Assembly (NCBI RefSeq): GCF_002204745.1 | Contig: NZ_NIRR01000007.1 | Span: 62,001 to 126,000, forward strand | DNA: 64,000 bases | Source of the DNA: Hymenobacter amundsenii | GTDB lineage: Bacteria > Bacteroidota > Bacteroidia > Cytophagales > Hymenobacteraceae | Direction: 5' to 3' | Shown here: positions 33,110 to 41,494 of the stretch, piece after piece | Numbering within the stretch: position 1 is the first letter of the stretch | How the letters are laid out: every line of letters begins with the position of its first letter | The notes under the pieces: generated by a model | Database searches by the model: none | Told to the model about the DNA's origin: nothing | The model's input: only the letters and a program-made list of their open reading frames with translations | Position numbers and translations under genes: made by a program

Positions 33110-33883
33110 ATGACCAAGCCTTCCCCACGTCCCTACATTCTGGCTGAAACTACCTGGCAAGCCGTTAAAGACACTTCTGTGGAGGTCGTGGTGCTGCCCT
33201 GGGGCGCCACCGAGGCCCACAACTACCACTTGCCCTATGGCACCGATAACTACCAGGCCGACTACGTGGCCGCCGAGGCAGCCCGGGTGGCCTGGGAGCA
33301 GGGCGCGAAGGTGTTGGTACTGCCCGCCATTCCGTTCGGCGTGAACACCGGCCAACTCGACATCACGCTCGATATCAACCTTAACCCGAGTACCCAACTA
33401 GCCATTTTGCGCGACGTGGTGCAGGTGCTGGCCCGCCAGGGCATCCCGAAGCTGGTGGTGCTCAACGGCCACGGCGGCAACGACTTTCGCCAGATTTTGC
33501 GCGAGTTGCAAGCCGAATTCCCGACCGTGTTCCTGAGCACCGCTACCTTGTTTCGGATAGTTGACCGCAACCAGTTCTTTGAGGCCCCCGGCGACCATGC
33601 CGACGAGCTGGAAACGAGCGTAATGCTCCATATTGCGCCCCATTTGGTGCGGCCCTTGGCCGAAGCGGGCCCGGGCGCCGCCAAGCAGTTCCGCATTCGG
33701 GCCTTGCGCGAATGGGCTTGGGCCCAGCGCGAGTGGAGCCAGGTAACAGCCGACACCGGCGTGGGCAACCCGGCCGCCGCCACCGCCGAGAAAGGCGCGG
33801 CCTTCCTGGCGGCAGTTACGGCCGAGTTGGGGCAGTTTCTGGTGGAGCTGGCCGCCGCCGATTTGCACGACCTATACGAGTAG
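33110..33883 (+). CDS. Creatininase-family amidohydrolase
   Basis: Metal-dependent hydrolase of 257 residues, the usual length. Metal-binding and active-site motifs are LPWGATEAHNYHLPYGTDNY (Glu, His and Asp ligands), FGVNTGQLD, VVLNGHGGNDFRQIL and DHADELETSVML (Glu ligand). The family includes creatininase and pterin- or riboflavin-pathway formamide hydrolases, so creatinine itself need not be the substrate. The start is the ATG at 33110, 30 codons inside the open frame; it gives the common N-terminus (LAETTWQAVKD). A 7-base near-promoter (TATTTTG, 33074-33080) precedes it. Confidence 0.85.
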   Translation: MTKPSPRPYILAETTWQAVKDTSVEVVVLPWGATEAHNYHLPYGTDNYQADYVAAEAARVAWEQGAKVLVLPAIPFGVNTGQLDITLDINLNPSTQLAILRDVVQVLARQGIPKLVVLNGHGGNDFRQILRELQAEFPTVFLSTATLFRIVDRNQFFEAPGDHADELETSVMLHIAPHLVRPLAEAGPGAAKQFRIRALREWAWAQREWSQVTADTGVGNPAAATAEKGAAFLAAVTAELGQFLVELAAADLHDLYE

Positions 33884-33889
33884 GCGCTC

Positions 33890-36280
33890 CTAGCCGCCCC
33901 CCAAGCTGTCCGGCAGCTTCAGCAGGCCACGGTTGAGCTTTTCCAGCAGGTCGTCGACCACGATGCTGTCGACGGGTTCGGGGCGGCGGCGGGGTTCGGC
34001 GGTGATGCAGTTGTACTTTTTGGTAATCTTAACTGTGGGCTGGGGGAAGGGGCCCATCTTGATGTCCAGTTCGGGGTCCTTGTAAAGCTTCTCCATGTAG
34101 GAGCCGAAGATGGGCAGCGCCGTGCGGCCGCCCTCGCCCTGCTGCGAGCCCACGAAATGAATGCTGCGGTCTTCGCCGCCCACCCACACGCCGGTTACCA
34201 GATCCTTGGTGATGCCCATGTACCAGCCGTCGGAGTAGTTGCTGGTGGTACCGGTTTTACCGCCAATCTGGTTGTTCTTTCTCCAGAGCTCATAGTCCCA
34301 GAGGGCCTGCGAAGTGCCGCCCGGCTCCTCCATGCCACCGCGCAGCATGTACGTCATCAGCCAGGCCGTTTCGGCCGGAATCACGCGCTTCTGGCGGGGG
34401 TCGAACTGCACCAGCACGTTGCCATTCTGGTCTTCGATGCGAGTGATGAGCATGGGTTCGGGCCGGAAACCCTGATTGACGAATGTGCTGTAGGCGTTTA
34501 CCATCTCGTACACGCTCACATCACCACCCGAGCCTAACCCGATGCTGGGCACGGCCAGCAGCTTGCTGCGGATGCCGGTTTTGTGGGCGTACTTGGCCAC
34601 GTTGGCCCACCCAACTTTCTCGGTGAGTTGGGCCGTGACGGAGTTCACCGAGCGGGCCATGGCGTAGCGCAGCGTCATGTTCATGCCGGTGTACTCACGG
34701 GTCACGTTGTCGGGCTTCCACTCCATCGGCTCACCGTTTTCCACGTAGTTGATGGTCACGCGCTCATCCCGAATTCGGTCGCAGGGCGCGTAGCCGTTGT
34801 CGAGGGCCGTGAGGTAAACGAAGGGCTTGAAGGTGGAGCCGGCCTGGCGCTTGCCCTGCTTCACATGGTCGTACTGAAAAAAGCGGTGGTCGATGCCACC
34901 CACCCAGGCCTTGATCTGGCCCGTGAAGGGGTCCATCGTCATCAGGCCGGCGTGCAGAAAGTGCTTGTAGTAGGCCAGCGAATCGAGGGGCGAGAGCAGC
35001 AGCGTGGTATCCCGGTCGCCCTGCCAGGTAAATACCTTGATGGGGTGCTTGGCATGCAACACCGAGTCGAGCAGCGCGGGCTGGCCCTGGTACTGCACGG
35101 CCAGGCGCTTGTACTGCTGGGTGCGCTTCATCTGGGTTTCGATGAAGTTGGGAATCACCTTGCCATCCTCATCCACCCAAGGGTCGGTGCCGCGGTTACG
35201 CCAGAAACTGTCGAAGGACCGTTGCAGGCTCTTCATCTTCTTATCCACCGACTCCTCGGCGTAGCCCTGCATGCGCGAATCGATAGTCGTGTACACCTTC
35301 AGGCCGTCGCGGTACAGATCGTAGCCGTTTGCCTTGCACCACTCGTTGGCTTTCTGGCTGACGGCCCCGCGGAAGTACGTTTCGGGGCCATCGACGTGCT
35401 TTTCGACCTGGTACTGCAGCACGATGGGCGTGGCCTGCTGGGTTTGCAGCTCGGCGGCCGTGATAACCCCGGCCTGGCCCATGCGGGTCAGCACTAAGTC
35501 GCGGCGGCGCTTGGCGGCTTCGGGGTGGAAATTGGGGTTGAAGGCCGTAGGGTTGTTGAGCATGCCCACCAGCATGGCCGCCTGCTCGATGGTAAGCGAG
35601 TCGGGCGAGGTGCTGTAGAACGTTTTGGCGGCCACCTTTACTCCATAAGCCTGCGAGCCGTACTCGACGGTGTTGAAGTACAGGGCCAGAATTTCGTTTT
35701 TGGTATAGCGCCGCTCCAGCTCCACGGCCGTGAGCCACTCCTTGGTTTTGCTGATGATGGTACCCACCAGCGGCACCCGGCCCAGCAGCCCGACGTTTTC
35801 TTTGCGGCGGGTTTTATACAGGTTTTTGGCCAACTGCTGGGTGATGGTGGAGCCCCCGCCCCCGCTGCCCCCGGTAACCACCCCGGCCACGGCCCGGGCA
35901 ATGGCGATGGGGTCGATACCCGAGTGGTCCTGGAAACGCACGTCTTCGGTAGCCACCAACGCCTTAATCAGCCAGGGCGACATTTTGCTGAGTGGCACCG
36001 GGCTGCGGTTTTCGCGGAAGTAGCGGCCCAGCAGCACCCCGTCGGCCGTGAACACCTGCGAGGGCTGCTCGACGCGCGGGTTCTCCAGCTCCTCCAAACT
36101 CGGCGACTTGCCAAACAGGAACATGAAGTTCATGCTTACCAGGATCGGGTAGAGCAGAAACAGCCCCAGGCCCACCACGAACCCCGCCCACAGCAGGCGG
36201 GAAAGCCGGTTGGGCCAGCGGCGGCCGGACTTGGGAACGGTTGAGGAAGCAGTTGTTTTCGTGGGCTTGGAAGCGGACAT
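33890..36280 (-). CDS. Class A penicillin-binding protein (PBP1A type)
   Basis: Bifunctional peptidoglycan synthase: glycosyltransferase plus transpeptidase. 796 residues from the ATG at 36280. A short basic N-terminus is followed by one membrane anchor (LLWAGFVVGLGLFLLYPILV). The GT51 domain has LVATEDVRFQDHSGID (catalytic Glu), GGSTITQQLAKNLY and KTKEWLTAVELERRYTKNEI. The transpeptidase has SxxK in QAGSTFKPFVYLT, SxN in RSVNSVTAQL and KTG in GGKTGTTSNYSDGWYMG. The tail is extended. An exact -7 element lies 50 bases upstream. It is on the minus strand, convergent with the creatininase-like gene 6 bases away. Confidence 0.95.
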   Translation of the reverse strand: MSASKPTKTTASSTVPKSGRRWPNRLSRLLWAGFVVGLGLFLLYPILVSMNFMFLFGKSPSLEELENPRVEQPSQVFTADGVLLGRYFRENRSPVPLSKMSPWLIKALVATEDVRFQDHSGIDPIAIARAVAGVVTGGSGGGGSTITQQLAKNLYKTRRKENVGLLGRVPLVGTIISKTKEWLTAVELERRYTKNEILALYFNTVEYGSQAYGVKVAAKTFYSTSPDSLTIEQAAMLVGMLNNPTAFNPNFHPEAAKRRRDLVLTRMGQAGVITAAELQTQQATPIVLQYQVEKHVDGPETYFRGAVSQKANEWCKANGYDLYRDGLKVYTTIDSRMQGYAEESVDKKMKSLQRSFDSFWRNRGTDPWVDEDGKVIPNFIETQMKRTQQYKRLAVQYQGQPALLDSVLHAKHPIKVFTWQGDRDTTLLLSPLDSLAYYKHFLHAGLMTMDPFTGQIKAWVGGIDHRFFQYDHVKQGKRQAGSTFKPFVYLTALDNGYAPCDRIRDERVTINYVENGEPMEWKPDNVTREYTGMNMTLRYAMARSVNSVTAQLTEKVGWANVAKYAHKTGIRSKLLAVPSIGLGSGGDVSVYEMVNAYSTFVNQGFRPEPMLITRIEDQNGNVLVQFDPRQKRVIPAETAWLMTYMLRGGMEEPGGTSQALWDYELWRKNNQIGGKTGTTSNYSDGWYMGITKDLVTGVWVGGEDRSIHFVGSQQGEGGRTALPIFGSYMEKLYKDPELDIKMGPFPQPTVKITKKYNCITAEPRRRPEPVDSIVVDDLLEKLNRGLLKLPDSLGGG

Positions 36281-36329
36281 GCGGGGCGCAGTGAGGCGGG
36301 CGCGGCCGGGCAACCCGGCAACGGAGCCG

Positions 36330-36337
36330 CAAATATA
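36330..36337 (-). promoter_or_regulatory. -7 element for the PBP1A-type gene
   Basis: The minus strand reads TATATTTG, an exact TAnnTTTG, about 45 bases before the start. It lies between this gene and the small membrane-protein cluster. Confidence 0.6.
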
Positions 36338-36370
36338 CCAGTTGCGCGCGGGCCGCCGGTAACGGCCCGG

Positions 36371-36763
36371 CTACCGGGCCGCCAGGGCGGCATCCCCTCG
36401 GCGGGTGGCCCAGGTGGCCAGCACCAGCAGCAGGCCCTTCAGCCCGTCGAGCAGCAGGTTGTCGAAGCGCCCGTATACTAGATACAGGCCCAGCCCAATG
36501 CCCATCCACCAGAAGCCCAGCAGGTAGCACAGGGCCACGTAGCCGGGGTTGCGCTGCCACACCCAAACCAGGGCCAGCACAATGACCAAGCTCACGAACA
36601 GCAGCAGCCAAGCCACCACGAAAGCCAGAAACCGGGTATCGGGCGTCACGCCGGCCCCGAACTGGGTCAGGAGACTGGCGGGGGCAATAAAGCCGCCTAT
36701 GGTCAGCAGTAACTCGAATAGCAGGGCCACAACAAGCAGAATCAGGAGAAGCGTACGGGCCAT
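36371..36763 (-). CDS. Small membrane protein, about four spans
   Basis: 130 residues, almost entirely hydrophobic: LLLILLVVALLFELLLTIGG, FVVAWLLLFVSLVIVLALVW, ALCYLLGFWWMGIGLGLYLV and GLKGLLLVLATWATRR. No catalytic motif is visible. The topology suggests an inner-membrane protein of the DoxX/DUF type, without a reliable family call. It is the last of five consecutive minus-strand small membrane-protein genes (36371-38220). Confidence 0.65.
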   Translation of the reverse strand: MARTLLLILLVVALLFELLLTIGGFIAPASLLTQFGAGVTPDTRFLAFVVAWLLLFVSLVIVLALVWVWQRNPGYVALCYLLGFWWMGIGLGLYLVYGRFDNLLLDGLKGLLLVLATWATRRGDAALAAR

Positions 36764-36835
36764 GCGGGGGCGGTAACGGGCCGGCGGAGTTACCGAGCGC
36801 GGGGCCGGTAAGCTAGCGAATTCGCACGGGCCAGA

Positions 36836-37201
36836 CTACATCAAGCCGACCAGCAAGCCAAAGATCAGCAGCAGTATCGAGAGAGCAGTCGCTCCCAAAT
36901 AAGCTACGAAAGCAACCATTTGCCAGAATCCCTGCCACCACCACCCTTGCACACGTTGGCGCACAAGCTGGGCCGTGCGGGCTCCCAGCCACGGTAGCAA
37001 GCCCAGATTGACAACCAGCACCACAACAAACCAGCGTTCCGCCTGCGGGAAGTGCGGCCACAACTCCTCCAGACCAAGTAAATTCAGCCAGCAGAACACC
37101 GCCAACCCCAATACCAGCCACGCCACGCGCGGCACGTTCGGCACTACTACGGCCCAGAAAAACCGCCAGACCTGACTGCTGTACGATTCGGCCGCGCTCA
37201 T
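36836..37201 (-). CDS. Small membrane protein, about three spans
   Basis: 121 residues from the ATG at 37201, with hydrophobic segments WLVLGLAVFCWLNLLGL, WFVVVLVVNLGLLPWLG and LGATALSILLLIFGLLVGLM. Trp-rich linker (GWWWQGFWQMVAFV). No known motif. Its ATG overlaps the stop of the upstream gene as ATGA (37198-37201), which implies translational coupling between the two. Confidence 0.62.
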   Translation of the reverse strand: MSAAESYSSQVWRFFWAVVVPNVPRVAWLVLGLAVFCWLNLLGLEELWPHFPQAERWFVVVLVVNLGLLPWLGARTAQLVRQRVQGWWWQGFWQMVAFVAYLGATALSILLLIFGLLVGLM

Positions 37202-37584
37202 AGCCCCAACGGATTCAGGGGCAGCCACCCGGCCCCGATGAGCAACAACAGCAGCAGGCTACTGAGGTGAAACACCACGCAGAGCCAGAACACGAAATCG
37301 GCCAAGTGACGCGGACGGTCGAGCAGCGAGGCCGGGTCGGCGGGCAACGCCAGTGGCAGCGTAGCCTGGTAGAGCACCACGGCGTTGGCGGTGGCCAGCA
37401 ACAGCGCCACCAGTACCGGCTGTTGCCACAGATGAACCAGCCCCCCGAGAACAGCCGCGTCATCGGAACCCAAGCGGTACCAGGCAGGGAGCTGCCAGCC
37501 CGTCCAGAGCACGGCCCCGGTTGCCAGTAGCACGGCCAGGCAGCGGCCGGGGGAAGGAGAGTAAGAAGCAGTTGAGTTTGTCAT
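37198..37584 (-). CDS. Small membrane protein, about three spans
   Basis: 128 residues from the ATG at 37584 (MTNSTASYSPSPGRCLAVLL). Spans are CLAVLLATGAVLWTGWQLPA, PVLVALLLATANAVVLYQAT and FWLCVVFHLSSLLLLLLIGA. The last span with its CVVFHL core resembles CLLFHL in the next upstream gene product, so the two may be distant relatives. Coupled by a 4-base overlap to the following gene. Confidence 0.6.
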   Translation of the reverse strand: MTNSTASYSPSPGRCLAVLLATGAVLWTGWQLPAWYRLGSDDAAVLGGLVHLWQQPVLVALLLATANAVVLYQATLPLALPADPASLLDRPRHLADFVFWLCVVFHLSSLLLLLLIGAGWLPLNPLGL

Positions 37585-37604
37585 CGTGGTTTGAGGAAGC
37601 ACGT

Positions 37605-37913
37605 TTAATCCAGCCCCTGGGCTACCAGCCAGAGCAGCCCGAACGGGGGCGTGAGCAAGTGAAATAACAAGCACGGCACCAGTACCACGCCCCTTGCCAT
37701 ATCCTGGCGGGCCGTTGGACGGATACCGCGCCACAACGGGCGGGTAGCCCCCAGAAACACCAGTACATTCAGTCCGCCGACCAGCAGCACCAGGACCGTT
37801 CCGTAAGTGGATTCGGTGAGCAGCTCCCGGGGCAGCAGCAGGTATAAGCTCAGCAGCAGAATAGCGCCCGCTACTGTCAGCAAACAGTGGATAGTTGGTC
37901 GATAATCAGGCAT
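37605..37913 (-). CDS. Small membrane protein, about three spans
   Basis: 102 residues: MPDYRPTIHCLLTVAGAILL, then YGTVLVLLVGGLNVLVFLGA and GVVLVPCLLFHLLTPPFGLL. No known domain. It is 20 bases upstream of the next small gene, so probably in the same message. Confidence 0.58.
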   Translation of the reverse strand: MPDYRPTIHCLLTVAGAILLLSLYLLLPRELLTESTYGTVLVLLVGGLNVLVFLGATRPLWRGIRPTARQDMARGVVLVPCLLFHLLTPPFGLLWLVAQGLD

Positions 37914-37989
37914 CAGCGGGAGTAAAACGGATTATTATCACCCGAAAACATCGAGCATAAGGCCGAAAACCGGCCTTGTCAGGAGGGCA

Positions 37990-38220
37990 TCACCGTACCG
38001 CCACCGCCGCCGCCGCCGGGCCCCAGAGTAGCATCACGTGCAACAGCGTCCAGAGCACGGAGCCCAACAGCAGGGCCGCCGCGGGTAGCACCACGGCCAG
38101 AAGTCGGCGGGTACGCTCGGGCGGGGTGGCGGCCAGTTCGCGCCAGGTGAGTAGCGCGGCCAGCGCGGCAACGCTGCCGCCGCACCAAAGCAGGCCGAGG
38201 AAAGTGAGGAAGAGATTCAT
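37990..38220 (-). CDS. Very small membrane protein, two spans
   Basis: 76 residues with MNLFLTFLGLLWCGGSVAAL and VVLPAAALLLGSVLWTLLHV. No known domain. It is the first of the small membrane-protein run and follows a repeat pair that separates it from the DUF4173-like gene. Confidence 0.5.
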   Translation of the reverse strand: MNLFLTFLGLLWCGGSVAALAALLTWRELAATPPERTRRLLAVVLPAAALLLGSVLWTLLHVMLLWGPAAAAVAVR

Positions 38221-38226
38221 GGTTTT

Positions 38227-38335
38227 GAGCTGATAGCTATTAGCTGTTGGCTGATAGCTCTTTTTGAGGATGAAGAAGCACTAGTGGGGCCGCCCGAATG
38301 GGTGCTAACAGCTGTCAGCTAACGGCTAACAGCTT
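38227..38335. repeat. Inverted pair of agctgttagct short repeats
   Basis: The left block (38227-38260) is gagctgatagctattagctg-like. The right block (38303-38335) is the complement type (gctaacagctgtcagctaac). It occupies the gap between the DUF4173-like gene and the small membrane cluster, and the right block reaches into the last codons of the DUF4173-like gene. Confidence 0.68.
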
Positions 38336-39947
38336 CAAAAAAAGCTGCCGACTCAGCCCGGGTCCAGCTTTGCCAGGTGCGGTGGCGCGGATAGGTGTGC
38401 CGCCAGTTGATGAGCCGTCGCTGGATGGCGGCGCGGGCTTCGGCGGGGGTGGCCGTTTCCTCGTTATAGCTGCCGGGCGGGCTGATGATGATGCGGCTCA
38501 TGCCGTCGAGCACCGGCTGGCGGGCGGCCAACTCGGGCAGTACGCGGGCGGGCATTTCGAGCAGAAAGCCCAGATCGAGGGTTTGGAAGCGGGCGTTGAG
38601 GTTGTAGCGGGCAATCCAGATTTCCCAGTTGCCGAGCGCCAGCAGCAGCAGCAACCCGTAGGCGGCCAGCCCGTTGAGGCGCACCAGGGCGAAAGCCGAG
38701 CGGCGCTGCCAGATCTTGAGCAGCACGGTAATCAGCCCGAAAAAGGTCAGCAGCAAGAAACCGTACACCCCGATGCGCTTGTAGGCCAGGCCCGTGTACT
38801 GGATGTAGTAGTAATTGCGCAAGCCCACCGACACGGCCAGCACCGCGTTCTGCACCACCCATACCGTGGCGCCCCAGCGCAAAGCCGCCAACCCGGGGGC
38901 GTAGAAATTCAGGTTGCGCCGGAAAAACCACAGCACGATGCCCATGGCCAGCAGAATGCTGAAAATGAGCACGTAGGTGCCCTCGTGCACGAATTGCGTG
39001 AGGTCGAAGCCCGGCGTGGGCACGAAACCGAACCAGATCCAGCGCACGTCAATAACATTAACGACCAGCAGCAGCAGGTTCACGAGGCCGAACACGGCCA
39101 GGGCCGCCAGGTACTCCTTGCGCAGGTCGAGCGTGCCACGGTCGCGGGCCCGGAAATCGGGTTGGCGCACGCCCAGCGAGGCCACCCGGTCGCGCTGCCG
39201 GCGCACAAACTCCCCGAAGCGCGACTCCTGATCCTGGAAAAAGTGGAACGGCACGACTACCAGCGCCCCGGCCGTGAGCATGAACCCGATCAGAAAGAAC
39301 AGCAAGTGCGCCAGCGAGAAACTCGGCCACAGCGCCGCCAGCCACTCGCCCAACTGGCTGAACACGGCCCCGACCAGCGCCGCGTACCGGGGGTTGGCCA
39401 GCACGAACAGCCCATGAAATCCCACCAGCACCAGCAGCGGCAGTACCAGTAGGCGGCTATAGAAGCGGGTACGGCTCCGGTGGGCACCTCCGTTTTGGGG
39501 CAGGCGCAGGTAGGGCAGCAACCCCGGCACCGCCCGCGCCGCGCCGCCCAGGGCCGTAAGCAACGCGTAGGCCACCAGCTTTAGGTGGGGCTGATTGACG
39601 AAGCCCAGTAACATCAGCAGCGACGCCACGCTGGCCAGCGCCCCCGCTCCCGAGCCGTACCAGGCCACGGCACCCGCGCTCAGTATCGTGCCGGCCAGCA
39701 GCAGCCGGAAATAGCCCGAGCGCCAGGCAGCAGCGTGCCGGGGCAGCCCGACTACCGTAGCGGCCACCACAAACAACGTGTATAGAGCTAGGTTCAGGCC
39801 CACGCCCTGCCGGTAAAACAGCACATCGAACAGCACCGCGCCTGCCGGAATCAGCAGTTTCTGGAGGGCTGTGAGCGGCAACGGGAGGCGGCGCGCCGAA
39901 CCCGTGGTGACAGGCAGCGCGGCGGAGGAAGCAGTAATTGTCGTCAT
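38319..39947 (-). CDS. Multi-pass membrane protein, DUF4173-like
   Basis: 542 residues from the ATG at 39947, with about 11-13 membrane spans and a soluble C-terminus (RRLINWRHTYPRHRTWQSWT). The signature part is FVHEGTYVLIFSILLAMGIV followed by NYYYIQYTGLAYKRIGVYGF, which I associate with the DUF4153/DUF4173 group of integral membrane proteins of unknown function. A charged loop (FRARDRGTLDLRKEYLA) lies in the middle. An operator-like palindrome stands 18 bases before the start, shared with the membrane gene at 40485, and a winged-helix regulator gene is directly upstream. Family-level naming is moderate; function unknown. Confidence 0.75.
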   Translation of the reverse strand: MTTITASSAALPVTTGSARRLPLPLTALQKLLIPAGAVLFDVLFYRQGVGLNLALYTLFVVAATVVGLPRHAAAWRSGYFRLLLAGTILSAGAVAWYGSGAGALASVASLLMLLGFVNQPHLKLVAYALLTALGGAARAVPGLLPYLRLPQNGGAHRSRTRFYSRLLVLPLLVLVGFHGLFVLANPRYAALVGAVFSQLGEWLAALWPSFSLAHLLFFLIGFMLTAGALVVVPFHFFQDQESRFGEFVRRQRDRVASLGVRQPDFRARDRGTLDLRKEYLAALAVFGLVNLLLLVVNVIDVRWIWFGFVPTPGFDLTQFVHEGTYVLIFSILLAMGIVLWFFRRNLNFYAPGLAALRWGATVWVVQNAVLAVSVGLRNYYYIQYTGLAYKRIGVYGFLLLTFFGLITVLLKIWQRRSAFALVRLNGLAAYGLLLLLALGNWEIWIARYNLNARFQTLDLGFLLEMPARVLPELAARQPVLDGMSRIIISPPGSYNEETATPAEARAAIQRRLINWRHTYPRHRTWQSWTRAESAAFFEAVSR

Positions 39948-39964
39948 GATAATTATTTTAAAAG

Positions 39965-39983
39965 AACTTTGTATTTCAAAGTT
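39965..39983. promoter_or_regulatory. Operator-like palindrome before the DUF4173-like gene
   Basis: AACTTTG-TATTT-CAAAGTT: perfect 7-base arms with a 5-base spacer, 18 bases before the start codon at 39947. A near-identical site is at 41134-41152. It probably binds the regulator at 40004-40297. Confidence 0.6.
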
Positions 39984-40003
39984 TAGGGGCAAAAAAAGAG
40001 CGT

Positions 40004-40297
40004 TTATCCCCGCAGTAGCTTTTCCAACGTGGCCAGATGCTCCTGGAAAGCAGCTTTGCCTGCCTTGGAGGCCGAGTAAGTGGTGTTGGGCTTCTTGCCT
40101 ACAAATTGCTTGCTTACGCTCACGTAGCCCGCTTTTTCGAGGGCCGCCACGTGGCTGGCCAGGTTACCATCGGTCAGGTCGAGGGCTTCCTTGAGTTCAG
40201 TGAAGCTAACCACCTCATTCGCCATCAGCACGGCCATTACGCCCAACCGTACCCGGTTGTCGAAAGCCTTATTGAGCGTGTGAATGAGGTGCTTCAA
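40004..40297 (-). CDS. Winged-helix transcriptional regulator (HTH_27/MarR-like)
   Basis: 97 residues forming one winged helix-turn-helix: FDNRVRLGVMAVLMANEVVS, TELKEALDLTDGNLASHVAA (recognition helix), LEKAGYVSVSKQFVGKKPNT and TTYSASKAGKAAFQEHLATL. This is the small HTH_27 type, without effector domain. It lies between two membrane genes that carry the same palindrome in front, so it most likely represses both. It has no copy of the site in front of its own gene, where a gagtgaat repeat block sits instead. Confidence 0.88.
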   Translation of the reverse strand: MKHLIHTLNKAFDNRVRLGVMAVLMANEVVSFTELKEALDLTDGNLASHVAALEKAGYVSVSKQFVGKKPNTTYSASKAGKAAFQEHLATLEKLLRG

Positions 40298-40332
40298 GAG
40301 AGTGAATGAGTGAGTCGGTGAATGAGTGAGTG
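40298..40332. repeat. gagtgaat short repeat before the regulator gene
   Basis: Five imperfect copies of gtgaatgag / gagtgag touch the start codon of the regulator gene. Confidence 0.65.
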
Positions 40333-40344
40333 CTAAAGAACGGG

Positions 40345-40472
40345 GTCATGCTGAGCGAAGCTGGAGCCGAAGTCGAAGCATCTCTACTGCTTCGTTGTCA
40401 TGGCAATCAACCCATAAAATTAGCATTGCGGTAGAGATGCTTGACTTCGGCTCCGCCTTCGCTTAGCATGAC
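40345..40472. repeat. Long palindrome of the GTCATGCTGAGCGAAGC family
   Basis: The left arm 40345-40387 and right arm 40431-40472 pair over about 40 bases with a few mismatches around a 43-base loop. The ends read GTCATGCTGAGCGAAGC and GCTTAGCATGAC. Close relatives are at 54872-54961 and 56800-56858. Confidence 0.75.
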
Positions 40473-40484
40473 ACGCTTACCCAC

Positions 40485-41123
40485 TCACCGCTCGTAACGA
40501 TTATACATGAGCAAGCCGTAACCAATGTGGCCCAGGCCAAAACCAAGTGCAAAGAACACCAGTCCGAGACCGGGAAGCAACATGGCCACTAAGCCAAGGC
40601 CGATTTGGGTGAGGCCCAGCCAACGGATTTCGTCGAGCGTGTACTTGCTGGCGTTGAGCAGCGCCAGCCCATAGAACAGCAGCATGCCGGGCACGACCAG
40701 ACTCACGGCGCCTTGCAGAAACAGGGCCAGGCAAAACAAGCCGCCCGCTACCAACGGAATAGCCAGGCTCAGGGCCAGCCGTCGGCCCAGCGCACTCCAG
40801 AGCGGCTGCCCGTCGCGGCGGGCCCGGCGGACGGTGAAGAACATGGCCACCAATAGCGCCAAGGCGATGATGCCGGCCGCCAGCCCAACCAGAAACGGCA
40901 GCACCTGTTGCCGCTCGGCGGCCGTGCTTTGCAGCAGGCGCATATAGCCAGCGTACGGGTACTGCCGGCTCAAGTACCAATGCCCGACGCCAGCTCCGGC
41001 CAGCGCCACCACACCCGCCCCTACCCCGGCCAAACCGCTGAGTGAAATAAAGCGCGATGACCGCTCCATGATGGCGCGAATCTCGGCGAGTTGGGCAAGG
41101 GGGTCGGTGGGGGACTTAGCCAT
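40485..41123 (-). CDS. Membrane protein, first gene of the regulator module
   Basis: 212 residues from the ATG at 41123. A cytoplasmic N-terminus (PTDPLAQLAEIRAIMERSSR) is followed by five or six membrane spans, including FISLSGLAGVGAGVVALAGA, LVGLAAGIIALALLVAMFFT and LSLAIPLVAGGLFCLALFLQ, and a C-terminal pair rich in Gly. It is a conserved Bacteroidota type that I have seen next to small winged-helix regulators, but I know no function. The palindrome at 41134-41152 stands 11 bases before the start. Confidence 0.72.
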   Translation of the reverse strand: MAKSPTDPLAQLAEIRAIMERSSRFISLSGLAGVGAGVVALAGAGVGHWYLSRQYPYAGYMRLLQSTAAERQQVLPFLVGLAAGIIALALLVAMFFTVRRARRDGQPLWSALGRRLALSLAIPLVAGGLFCLALFLQGAVSLVVPGMLLFYGLALLNASKYTLDEIRWLGLTQIGLGLVAMLLPGLGLVFFALGFGLGHIGYGLLMYNRYER

Positions 41124-41494
41124 ACAGATAAAGAACTTTGTGTTACAAAGCACGCTATATTCTCTCAGTTTCCCAAAAACCAGGTCTTCTTTTTTTTGGC
41201 TTCGCTGATAGGAACACTGTTTTTTCGGGCAACAAGCATCACCAATCAGTCGATGCCCGGCCGAACTGTCCCAATATGGGGTATCGATGCCAACAAATAG
41301 CCAGTAGCCGGCCCGTAAAAGGGCCCTTTACCCCTTTGCAGACCTTTCGCAGTCAACTCATTTTGAAACAGCACTTTCCCAACAAAAACCTGACTTAAAT
41401 CAAACCGACAGGAACTTTCAAGGCGTAAGTTCTTCACCGACTGCTTCCGCATCGAAGCTCCATCTACCTATCATTTCCCTAATCGTTTACTCCT
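41124..41494. other. 371-base gap between divergent membrane genes
   Basis: It holds the operator at 41134-41152 and, beyond it, AT-richer sequence with a nine-T run near 41189 and no credible gene. No exact TAnnTTTG element was found for the plus-strand gene at 41495. Confidence 0.5.
41134..41152. promoter_or_regulatory. Operator-like palindrome before the membrane gene at 40485
   Basis: AACTTTG-TGTTA-CAAAGCA: same half-site, spacer length and flank (AAAG before it) as the site at 39965. It differs only in the outer two bases of the right arm and the spacer. Confidence 0.6.
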
